From: JBNJEM01 sp051745935 | GTDB lineage: Bacteria; Planctomycetota; Planctomycetia; Pirellulales; Pirellulaceae | Length of the DNA: 8,992 nt | NCBI GenBank assembly: GCA_051745935.1 | Contig: JBNJEM010000309.1 | Location: 1 to 8,992 of the forward strand | Direction: 5' to 3' | In this document: positions 1-5,839 of the stretch, one piece after another | Layout: each line of letters starts with the position of its first letter | How positions within the stretch are numbered: the stretch's first letter is position 1 | Position numbers and translations under genes: made by a program | The notes under the pieces: generated by a model | Databases searched by the model: none | The model's input: the letters and a program-made list of their open reading frames with translations, nothing else | What the model was told of the DNA's origin: nothing

Positions 1-106
1 GGGGTGTTCCGGCGGTTCGTCTCGGGAAAGGATTCCCGAGCTACGGGCGGGGGTCGTGGCGGGGTGTTCCGGCGGTTCGTCTCGGGAAAGGATTCCCGAC
101 CTACGG
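1..106. repeat. 60-bp tandem duplication with an internal palindrome
   Basis: Bases 1-46 and 61-106 match at 45 of 46 positions (the difference is G40 versus C100), giving a 60-bp period with a 14-bp non-identical spacer. Each copy contains the inverted repeat CTCGGGAA-AGGA-TTCCCGAG: 21-28 with 33-40, and 81-88 with 93-100. The stem is perfect in the first copy and has one terminal mismatch in the second. The first copy starts at the window edge, so further units may lie to the left. The repeat abuts the broken transposase, but I see no reason to call it part of the transposase reading frame. It could be a REP-like or element-end repeat. It is not a CRISPR, since there are only two units and a 14-bp spacer. 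Confidence 0.75.
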
Positions 107-946
107 CGGAGCACCTCGGCATGGGCGAACACGAGTGGCGGTGTGTGATGCCTGTGGGCAGACGTACGTGTATTTCAACTCCTGTGGCAACCGGCATTGC
201 CCCGCGTGCCGGGAGGCGTATCGGCAGCAGTGGGCCGAAAAGCTGGAGCAGGATCTGCTGCCAGTCCCCTATCACCACCTGATGCTCACGCTGCCGCGCC
301 CGCTTACCCGGTTGGTGATGGCCCATGGCGACGCGCTCTATTCCCCGCTGATGCAGATCGGTGGGCGCTCGATTCTCACCGTGGGCGAGCGGTTGCTCGG
401 TGCCCAGCTCGGCGCCCTCTGCGTGCTGCACATCGCCCGTTTAACCGCAAGGCCAGAGTCCGCTCGGACCCGGGGTGGGAAGTGGCATGGACCATGACAG
501 CGGACGGCGGCCTGCGCGCTGAGGCCAGTGCCGGGTGTATGTCTGCGTCACGGGGTGTGACCCGACCGGCTGCGTAGCCGGCGCGGCTGGAACTCCGCAA
601 TCTGGTGTCCCAACCCGGCGAGGTCGCGGGGGGTTGGAGCCGGCGGAAGCCGCTGGCAACCTCCAGTGGTCCAGCGCGCATCCCTCCGTGCCGACCGGTG
701 GCTGGACACCAGCCATGGACACCCAACGGCCGATCGGCACTCCGGGATTGCGGTTAAACGCGCTAGCCAGAGTCCGCTCAGAACGGCCAGCCGAGCGAGA
801 AGGTGGTCAGCTACCTGGCCCGCTATGCCAACCGCGTGGTGATCGCCAACGATCGGCTGATCAAGATCGAAGACGGCGAGGTGTTCTTCTCGTACAAGGA
901 CTACCGGGATGACAATCGGTGGGAGACGTCGGGTGGCACTGGCTGA
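102..946 (+). pseudogene. Decayed IS91-family transposase (Y1-type), two separated pieces
   Basis: IS91-type transposases are HUH/Y1 rolling-circle enzymes with an N-terminal zinc-binding domain. From 135 the frame reads a Cys cluster (CDACG, NSCGNRHCPACR) followed by LPVPYHHLMLTLPRPL and LGAQLGALCVLH, all typical of the family's N-terminal half. Homology stops near 433. It resumes in another frame at about 782 with PSEKVVSYLARYANRVVIAN and FFSYKDYR, typical of the C-terminal half, then ends at a stop at 944-946 right after NRWET. The HHPHVH-type metal-binding motif expected after the LCVLH segment is missing, and so is the end of the protein. The start is also lost: the 5' part lies in a different frame, next to the tandem repeat. 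The element is inactive. It matters because IS91-type elements can mobilise neighbouring DNA. Confidence 0.82.
440..780. other. Hairpin-rich insert inside the IS91 transposase remnant
   Basis: This stretch separates the two transposase halves and encodes nothing I recognise. Close to its ends lie the 10-bp inverted repeat TTTAACCGCA (440-449) and TGCGGTTAAA (749-758), and a 14-bp direct repeat GCCAGAGTCCGCTC (452-465 and 766-779). Inside are several stable stems: CCGGCT-GCGT-AGCCGG (566-581), GCCGGCGG with CCGCTGGC (639-657, extended by GGTT/AACC at 632-635 and 658-661), and TGGCTGG-ACA-CCAGCCA (699-715). This density suggests a folded RNA or a small structured element. A group II intron fragment is one possibility, based only on a general resemblance; no domain V or reverse transcriptase is visible. 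Confidence 0.45.
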
Positions 947-1179
947 GTGAGCGATATATTCCTGACACGGGATGAAAGAATGAAAGGGTGTGCGATATCA
1001 GTCACGTATTAACTGCCTTGAGATTGAGCGAACGGAGCCAGTGTGGGTTGAGGGCCTGTACACAGTAACCGAGTCATGGCACAACGCGAGGGAAGTGGAA
1101 ACCGTGCACTGGCTGCTCGCGTTTAGCGTTGTCAGAAATGGAAGCCTGTCCCGCGCTCGCTCAGCCAGTGCCACCCGAC
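928..1179. repeat. 252-bp MITE-like segment with 26-bp terminal inverted repeats
   Basis: Bases 928-953 and the reverse complement of 1154-1179 match at 25 of 26 positions (core GGGTGGCACTGGCTGAG). The 200 bp between hold a second, weaker pair: GCGAACGGAGCCAGTG at 1028-1043 and CACTGGCTGCTCGCG at 1107-1121. The octamer CACTGGCT therefore occurs four times in alternating orientation (937, 1036, 1107, 1163). A further inverted pair, ACAACGC/GCGTTGT, lies at 1081-1087 and 1126-1132. The left edge coincides with the end of IS91 homology, and the right edge falls at codon 171 of the pglZ remnant. No transposase is inside. No clear target-site duplication is visible (GAGAC on the left, GAAGAC on the right). 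Confidence 0.6.
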
Positions 1180-1690
1180 CGAAGACAAGCTTCACGGCGC
1201 CCAACGCGCCGCTCTGATCGCTCAGCCAGTCCAGCTCCGCGACATTGACGGTACCCTCGTCCACCCGGCGGGTGATCTCCGGTGCGCGGTCGGGCGCGAT
1301 CCGCTTGAACACCCGTTCGGCCAGCACCTTCAAGCGGGTATTTCGCTGCCACGTATTGGCGCCCGGCTCCATGACCACGCCGGCGGCCTCCACCTCGATC
1401 AGGGCGTACTGGGTCTCGCCACGGTCTCGCGGCACGTAAACGACCAATCGTGGCGGAATATCGGCCCCGTCACGCACGCTTCCATCCTCTTCGATGAACT
1501 CCAGAAACGGGTCGATCCGGTGCCGAAGCTCAAAGAACCCGTCCGAGTACTGCAGCACCGTCGTGTCGGGCGGCGTGAGGCTGGCGGCCACCTCGCCGTA
1601 CGCCCGCTCCGGATCGTACCAGACGACGATTCCCCGCTCGTCGACCTGCTTGGTGATCAGCTTGACCAGCTCTTCGGTTACCTTGCCCAT
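998..1690 (-). pseudogene. pglZ: Truncated BREX-type pglZ (N-terminal part only)
   Basis: PglZ is an alkaline-phosphatase-fold protein of BREX phage-defence systems, usually several hundred residues long. This frame encodes 230. Residues about 1-170 resemble the N-terminus of PglZ-domain proteins: a start with TEELVKLITKQVDE, then GIVVWYDPE, FFELRHRIDPFLEF, PPRLVVYVPRDR and LIEVEAAGVVMEPG. From residue 171 the sequence runs into the inverted-repeat segment, and the last 60 or so residues are low-quality translation of that repeat. The phosphatase core is absent, so the gene should be non-functional. The ATG start is preceded by GGAGAGA at 7 nt. It overlaps the 3' end of fic by 13 bp, which implies translational coupling. 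The BREX subtype cannot be fixed from this piece. Confidence 0.72.
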
Positions 1691-2850
1691 AGCGTTGTCT
1701 CTCCATCTCCTTGGCTCGCGGGCTCTTCGAACAAGGCCACGTAGGGTTCATAGCGGAAGCGGCGATTCCGCTGCTGACCGGTGATCTCCCGTACTAGCCC
1801 CAGCTCCACGAACTGCTCGACCAACTTGCCGGCGGTCACGTAGGAGCAACCCAATGTGTGTTCGACCATGCGCACCGAAACAATCGGCTGCTCGAACAGG
1901 TAATCCAATAGCCGGGTGGCGGCCGCTCCGCTGGCCCCCAGGTCGGCCGTCTTTTGGCGATGCTCCTCGCGAAGATGCAGGATCGCCCGGGCCGTGTCGG
2001 TCGCCGAGCGGCTCACCTCGTGCACACCTTGGAGGAAGAACTTCAGCCAGCCTTCCCAGTCACCGTCCTGGCGCACGGCGTCGAGGCGATCGTAGTATTG
2101 CGCCCGATGGGCTTTGAGGTAGTAGCTCAGGTAAAGCAGCGGGCGCTGGAGGATCCCCTGCTGGCAGAGCAGAAACGTGATCAGCAGCCGCCCCACCCGG
2201 CCGTTGCCGTCGAGAAACGGGTGGATCGTCTCGAACTGGGCGTGGGCCAGCCCGCAGTGGATGAGCCGGGGCATCGACTCGGCTGAGTGCATGAACTTCT
2301 CCAGGTTATCCAGCGCGGCGTGCATTTCATGGACCGGCGGCGGTACGAAGCTGGCTGTATTCAACCTGCAGCCGGCCGGGCCAATCCAGTTCTGGCTGCG
2401 CCGAAACTCCCCGGGCGTCCGCTCGGCCCCCCGTACGCCCTCAAGCAGTTCGCCGTGGATCTCGCGGATCAGCCGCAGGCAAACGGGCAGCTCCTCCAGC
2501 CGGCGCAGGCCGTGGTTCATCGCGCGGACGTAGTTGACCACCTCTTCCACGTCCTTTGGGCGCTCCTCCCGCGGGGACTCCGCCTCGAACTCCAACACGT
2601 CTTCCAGGGTACTTTGGGTGCCCTCGATCTGCGAACTGAGAACCGCCTCGTGGCGGACATACATGGCGACGAACAGGTCGGGGTTCGGGAGGACCGAGGC
2701 CACCCCGTCGAGCCGTCCGAGGCTCCGATCGGCGTCGGAGAGTAGCCGCGACAGCTCGCCCCCTGTCTGGATGGGGGGATCAGGCGGCAGCGGCGCCGGG
2801 ATGAATGCCCGATAGCCCTGCGGTTGTGTAACATATCGCCCCGATCGCAT
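1678..2850 (-). CDS. fic: Fic family protein, class II self-inhibited, with C-terminal winged helix
   Basis: Fic enzymes transfer AMP or other nucleotide groups to target proteins. The 390-residue product appears complete. Residues 72-77 (SSQIEG) match the (S/T)xxxE(G/N) inhibitory helix motif and lie N-terminal to the core, which is the class II arrangement. The catalytic motif HPFLDGNGRVGR is at 210-221 with the essential His210 intact, preceded by the LAHAQFETI helix. Residues about 305-375 look like a winged-helix domain (RMVEHTLGCSYVTAGKLVEQ), common in this Fic architecture. The ATG at 2850 has only a weak GGGCGGG upstream. The gene ends inside the start of pglZ, so the two were co-transcribed. 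The 178-bp gap upstream could hold its promoter. The target is unknown; regulation of the BREX operon or toxin-like activity are both open. Confidence 0.92.
   Translation of the reverse strand: MRSGRYVTQPQGYRAFIPAPLPPDPPIQTGGELSRLLSDADRSLGRLDGVASVLPNPDLFVAMYVRHEAVLSSQIEGTQSTLEDVLEFEAESPREERPKDVEEVVNYVRAMNHGLRRLEELPVCLRLIREIHGELLEGVRGAERTPGEFRRSQNWIGPAGCRLNTASFVPPPVHEMHAALDNLEKFMHSAESMPRLIHCGLAHAQFETIHPFLDGNGRVGRLLITFLLCQQGILQRPLLYLSYYLKAHRAQYYDRLDAVRQDGDWEGWLKFFLQGVHEVSRSATDTARAILHLREEHRQKTADLGASGAAATRLLDYLFEQPIVSVRMVEHTLGCSYVTAGKLVEQFVELGLVREITGQQRNRRFRYEPYVALFEEPASQGDGETTLWAR
1698..1704 (-). promoter_or_regulatory. Ribosome binding site of the pglZ remnant
   Basis: On the minus strand GGAGAGA lies 7 nt before the ATG at 1690. 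It is inside the last codons of fic, which supports the ATG choice and coupled translation of the two genes. Confidence 0.6.
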
Positions 2851-3028
2851 AACAACGCCCGCCCATGGCCTGGGTTATCACATCCGACTGAAACAAACAG
2901 CACGCCCGTGAGGCGTTATTTTACAGAATGGGGCTTTGGTAAAACAAGGCCCTCGTCCACTGGGGGTTATTTTGCCTCGGTGAGATACTGGCGATAAGCG
3001 GGTATTCGTGTAAGGCAGCCCGAATATC
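2851..3028. other. Intergenic gap upstream of fic with a degenerate direct repeat
   Basis: This 178-bp AT-richer gap separates the three-gene cassette from fic. GTTATTTT occurs at 2915-2922 and 2966-2973. The bases preceding each copy (about 2891-2914 and 2940-2965) are also loosely similar, giving two degenerate units about 51 bp apart. They could be operator sites or a decayed repeat. I see no convincing -35/-10 pair and no clear terminator. Confidence 0.35.
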
Positions 3029-3448
3029 TCATGAAGCATCGTCTTTGACCGAAGGCGGCACGACCCATTGGCTGGCCTTGGAGAAGGCCTTTTGCACGCT
3101 CTTAGGCTTCTCGCCGAAAACCTCAGCGTGGGCCGGTTCCCCGGGGAGGGGGGCTCGTTGGATCCCCTGTTCTTTTTCCCTGGCCAATCCGGCGGTGATG
3201 GCCGCCAGGCTGAACTCTTCATGACCTTCCAAGACCGATTCAGGATTCCGGCCGGCGGCCAGAACGTCTTGGCCCAGAAAGACAGACATTGGCGTGCCGT
3301 TCCGGTGATTCTGGAAGGCGGCGGACGTTGGGCGACGACGTCCCAGGTTGTCGTCGTAGATAACCTGTTGCGGCGCGATGCGCCGCCACAAGGGCGAATC
3401 ATCTGCAATGGTTCGATCATCGACGTAGGCGGGACCGGTCTGCGACAT
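3029..3448 (-). CDS. Conserved-looking hypothetical protein, third gene of the TIGR04255 cassette
   Basis: The 139-residue soluble product has no membrane segment and no signal peptide. I do not know its function. It has the look of a small family in which DDSPLWRRI (16-24), a RRPTSAAF-like block (38-45), SLAAITAGLAREKEQ (80-94) and PLPGEPAHAEVFG (100-112) are the ordered motifs; I believe I have seen similar proteins in planctomycetes and cyanobacteria, but this is memory rather than a search. The ATG at 3448 is used here. A TTG at 3463 would overlap the upstream stop as TTGA; neither start has a good Shine-Dalgarno sequence. It is the last gene of the cassette and is probably translated by coupling. 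There is no sign of degradation. Confidence 0.7.
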   Translation of the reverse strand: MSQTGPAYVDDRTIADDSPLWRRIAPQQVIYDDNLGRRRPTSAAFQNHRNGTPMSVFLGQDVLAAGRNPESVLEGHEEFSLAAITAGLAREKEQGIQRAPLPGEPAHAEVFGEKPKSVQKAFSKASQWVVPPSVKDDAS

Positions 3449-3459
3449 CGCGAGAAGGT

Positions 3460-3999
3460 TCAATCTGCTTGGGTTACACGTTGCAACATTGGTAGCAATG
3501 GGGCGAAATTGACGGACAGGCTGAGCTGCTGCTCTTCACCCGTCCGTTCGTCCTCGAAGAAGACCTCCAGCTTGGTGGGTGACTGGATCTCGATTTCCAG
3601 ATCAGCGCCGGAACGATGCCATTCGAGTTGGATGCCGCCCCGAGTCGTCGGCACAATTGCCGGCTGCGGGGAGTCGTCGTCCAGGAACTCCAAAACGAAA
3701 TCCGCCGCCGCCAACGCACATTGGGGGTCAATTGGTTGTGCCCCGTACGAATCCCAACCGCTCGGCAATTCTCCAAGCTCACTAATTTCCATCAGCAAGC
3801 GGTATGACCAGGATGGAATGGGTTCTTCAAAGACTAAATCATGCGCGCCAAAGGGGACCGCCTCTAATCTGCCCGCCGATGTACTGTCGCTGTAGAAGTC
3901 CCGGCGGCGATTTCGCGGAGGGGGAGGGTCGAGAGGCTGCCACTGACGAGTGGACAGGGCTTCGCTGCTTGGGCTCCGCTCCATTAGATCCGGACTCAT
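3460..3999 (-). CDS. Hypothetical protein with GWDSYGA motif, middle gene of the cassette
   Basis: The 179-residue product is acidic and soluble. The N-terminal 45 residues are Pro/Arg/Ser-rich and probably disordered. The folded part has LPSGWDSYGAQPI (78-90), VPTTRGGIQLEWH (116-128), DLEIEI (133-138) and VFFEDE. These features recur, as I recall, in small hypothetical proteins found beside TIGR04255 or toxin-antitoxin-like genes; no catalytic motif is apparent. I chose the ATG at 3999 over an in-frame TTG at 4014, because it forms a 4-bp ATGA overlap with the stop of the upstream gene and has GGGAG 8 nt before it. The coupling implies that the two proteins are made together and may interact. 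Confidence 0.8.
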   Translation of the reverse strand: MSPDLMERSPSSEALSTRQWQPLDPPPPRNRRRDFYSDSTSAGRLEAVPFGAHDLVFEEPIPSWSYRLLMEISELGELPSGWDSYGAQPIDPQCALAAADFVLEFLDDDSPQPAIVPTTRGGIQLEWHRSGADLEIEIQSPTKLEVFFEDERTGEEQQLSLSVNFAPLLPMLQRVTQAD

Positions 4000-4820
4000 G
4001 ATGTGCGCTCCCAAACTTGATGCATTTCGGGTTTGGTAATCGATGCAAAACCGCGGACGATTTCCCTGTGTCCTCGGTCGAGGAACCGCATGACGCCGTC
4101 CATGCCATCCCCCTCGGGCTTTCCGCGAGCGGTCAACATCAACCGGATTGCCGGACGGTTCGTGGGTATGTGGTAAACCGCATTGGCCACGATGTGCAGC
4201 CGTCCCAGTGGCTCGTCGCCCTCGCGAAGGACGAACTGGAGGTTGACCGTTGCTTTCTCCGGCTCACCTAACCAATCATCCGAGTAACGCTTCGTGAAGA
4301 CCGTCAGTACCTTGTCCAACTCGCTGTGGTCCTGCCAGCCTTCACCGGCCGGGATGATATTGACGTAGGTCACCTCGCACTGGTTCGGCTCGACCGTTCC
4401 CCAGCCCTCCGATTCGACCAGAGCGCAGAACGCCTCGAAATCCTGACGGAACAGTTTTCGCAGATTGCGGTAACGGGGATACTCGTCCGTGTTCTCCTGC
4501 TTGCGCCAGTTGCGGATGAAGCGGTCCAACTGGACCTGTACCAGTTCCGTTCCGGACTTGTTCAAGAACCAAAGCCTCGGGCACGGCGGGACCGAGGACA
4601 ACTCCAGTCGGGTGCTCCGCCGGTCCTTCTGCGGCCCGAAACGCTCAATTACCGTGTCCAAGGGGGCCTGTTCCTCCGTTTGCGGGAACCTTTCCCGAAA
4701 CGAGTGCCATACATAACCCAATTGGGGCGTCTGAAGCGATCGCAGTTTCTCGAACTGGACGCCGAGGACGACTTCCGTCACGGGCGGTTTTTGGAACTCG
4801 GGCAATGGCTGTGTCATCAT
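3996..4820 (-). CDS. TIGR04255 family protein, first gene of the cassette
   Basis: The 274-residue product has the marks of the TIGR04255 family, a sporadically distributed family without an established biochemical role. It shows an N-terminal PPVTEVVLGVQF (12-23), PRLWFLNKSG followed by LVQVQLDRFIRNWRK (81-107), YPRY (114-117) and CEVTYVNII (138-146). The length is normal for the family. There are no membrane segments. It begins with tandem ATG codons (4820 and 4817) after a weak AAAAGAG. The stop overlaps the next start as ATGA. It lies 88 bp downstream of the brxA-pglX chimera, so it may have its own promoter or read through from that gene. Its position between BREX remnants suggests an accessory, possibly defence-related, role; that is inference. 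Confidence 0.85.
   Translation of the reverse strand: MMTQPLPEFQKPPVTEVVLGVQFEKLRSLQTPQLGYVWHSFRERFPQTEEQAPLDTVIERFGPQKDRRSTRLELSSVPPCPRLWFLNKSGTELVQVQLDRFIRNWRKQENTDEYPRYRNLRKLFRQDFEAFCALVESEGWGTVEPNQCEVTYVNIIPAGEGWQDHSELDKVLTVFTKRYSDDWLGEPEKATVNLQFVLREGDEPLGRLHIVANAVYHIPTNRPAIRLMLTARGKPEGDGMDGVMRFLDRGHREIVRGFASITKPEMHQVWERTS
4008..4012 (-). promoter_or_regulatory. Ribosome binding site deciding the start of the middle cassette gene
   Basis: GGGAG on the minus strand lies 8 nt before the ATG at 3999, inside the 3' end of the TIGR04255 gene. It favours ATG 3999 over the alternative TTG at 4014. Confidence 0.55.
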
Positions 4821-4908
4821 ACTCTTTTACGTATCGGCCGATGGAATCGCCTAACCTCTTCCGGTTTTCTATTCTACTGCGCGATAACGTCCCGACCAGC
4901 ACCCCGTC

Positions 4909-5769
4909 TCACGCCAGTCCGTGGGCGATGGCGAACGACTTGTTCTCCTTGCACTTCTCCTTGACCCGGTCGGGCCAGTAGTCCATGGCGTGGTGCGCCC
5001 AGTCGTAGTCGCCTTTTTCGAGGGCTTTCCAGGCCTTCTTGGGCTCGGCCTGCCAGGAGGGGACCAGCTCCCAAAGCGGGGCCATGTTCAGCAGCACGCC
5101 GTCGTCGATGTGCGGGGTGTAGCCGCGCTGGATGATGTGGTCCATGCGGGCAGCGAACTCGCGGATGTCGGCCAGGCCGTCCTCGACCGCCGCCATCTCC
5201 TTTTCCGTCCTGCGGCGTTCCCGGCCGTCGGTAGCGTCACGTTTTTTGCGGAGTTCGGCGAGCTGACCGTCCAGGAGCTTGATCTTCGGGTCGACGTACT
5301 CGCGTTGGATGCGGTAGAGGCTGTCGGCGGTAAGCCGTTCGTGGAAGACCCAGATGCCGTATTTCTTCTTCGGCGACTGCAGGAGCCAGTAGACCGGCCG
5401 AACGGCCTCAACCGAAAGCTCGCGCTCTTCCAGTAACTGCACCAATTTCCAAGCGTTCGGCGGATCGCCCTCGACAAAGCGGGGGCGGAAGACTCGGCGG
5501 TAGGTGTCGAAAGCCCGGCTGCGAGTCTCCTTGCCCAAGAGGTTCTCCGCCACAATCGCATCACCCTGGGGACCGACTGGCTCCTCCGACCAGCGACGCA
5601 CCAGCAAGCGCATATCATCCAATAGAGCACCCCCCTTCTGCAGGCGGGTGTTGTAGGGGCAGGGCGCTTTCGGCATGCTGCACGTCCAATCAGAATCCTT
5701 CGGCAATGACAACCAGACTCTTGGCAAGGGGTGAAAAGCGCAGTCTGGGTCGGGTGTAACGACTTCCAT
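4909..5769 (-). CDS. brxA: Chimeric BrxA (DUF1819) fused to the C-terminus of a PglX-like methyltransferase
   Basis: The 286-residue frame joins two unrelated BREX-type proteins. Residues about 38-128 look like BrxA/DUF1819, a small nucleic-acid-binding BREX protein: YNTRLQKGGALLDDMRLL, NLLGKETRSRAFDTYRR, FRPRFVEGDPPNAWKL, RPVYWLL. From about 131 the sequence instead resembles the end of a large adenine-specific DNA methyltransferase of the PglX/Eco57I type: YGIWVFHERLT, a charged helical stretch (150-205), GYTPHIDDGVLLNMAPLWEL and DYDWAHHAMDYWPDRVKEKC. The NPPY-type catalytic motif and SAM site are absent. The join is in frame, so a stable protein is possible, but neither parent activity is expected whole. 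GTG/ATG choice: ATG 5769 has GGGAG 7 nt upstream, while ATG 5676 matches a typical BrxA start but lacks a site. Confidence 0.75.
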   Translation of the reverse strand: MEVVTPDPDCAFHPLPRVWLSLPKDSDWTCSMPKAPCPYNTRLQKGGALLDDMRLLVRRWSEEPVGPQGDAIVAENLLGKETRSRAFDTYRRVFRPRFVEGDPPNAWKLVQLLEERELSVEAVRPVYWLLQSPKKKYGIWVFHERLTADSLYRIQREYVDPKIKLLDGQLAELRKKRDATDGRERRRTEKEMAAVEDGLADIREFAARMDHIIQRGYTPHIDDGVLLNMAPLWELVPSWQAEPKKAWKALEKGDYDWAHHAMDYWPDRVKEKCKENKSFAIAHGLA

Positions 5770-5776
5770 GCGGCGT

Positions 5777-5781
5777 CTCCC
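5777..5781 (-). promoter_or_regulatory. Ribosome binding site of the brxA-pglX chimera
   Basis: GGGAG on the minus strand lies 7 nt before the ATG at 5769. It supports the longer start, which adds about 31 residues ahead of the BrxA-like region. Confidence 0.45.
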
Positions 5782-5839
5782 GGATGCTGAACATCAAGCC
5801 CAAGAGGGGGTTGAGGCCAACCAATGACCAATATAGAGC

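Noticed and set aside
1..120. Possible CRISPR array
   Set aside because: Only two repeat units with a 14-bp spacer, repeat length 46, and no cas genes nearby.
2878..3420. Minus-strand frame running past the third cassette gene
   Set aside because: Different frame from the conserved-looking gene, Pro/Arg/Ser-rich, and its tail is only a translation of the intergenic repeat units.
3068..3895. Long plus-strand frame opposite the cassette
   Set aside because: Antisense shadow; it spans the ends of two well-supported minus-strand genes and has no recognisable motif.
4821..4908. Promoter for the TIGR04255 gene (TAGAAT-like -10)
   Set aside because: A TAGAAT hexamer exists on the minus strand but no acceptable -35 lies 16-18 bp before it.
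4326..4964. Plus-strand frame opposite the TIGR04255 gene
   Set aside because: Mirror of a strong family match on the minus strand; codon pattern is that of a shadow frame.
4921..5436. Plus-strand frame opposite the brxA-pglX chimera
   Set aside because: Hydrophobic-looking but antisense to clear DDGV and DWAHHAM motifs; no ribosome binding site of note.
5088..5831. Long minus-strand reading frame overlapping the brxA chimera
   Set aside because: Ser/Arg/Thr-rich, low-complexity translation that shadows the chimera in another frame; no motifs.
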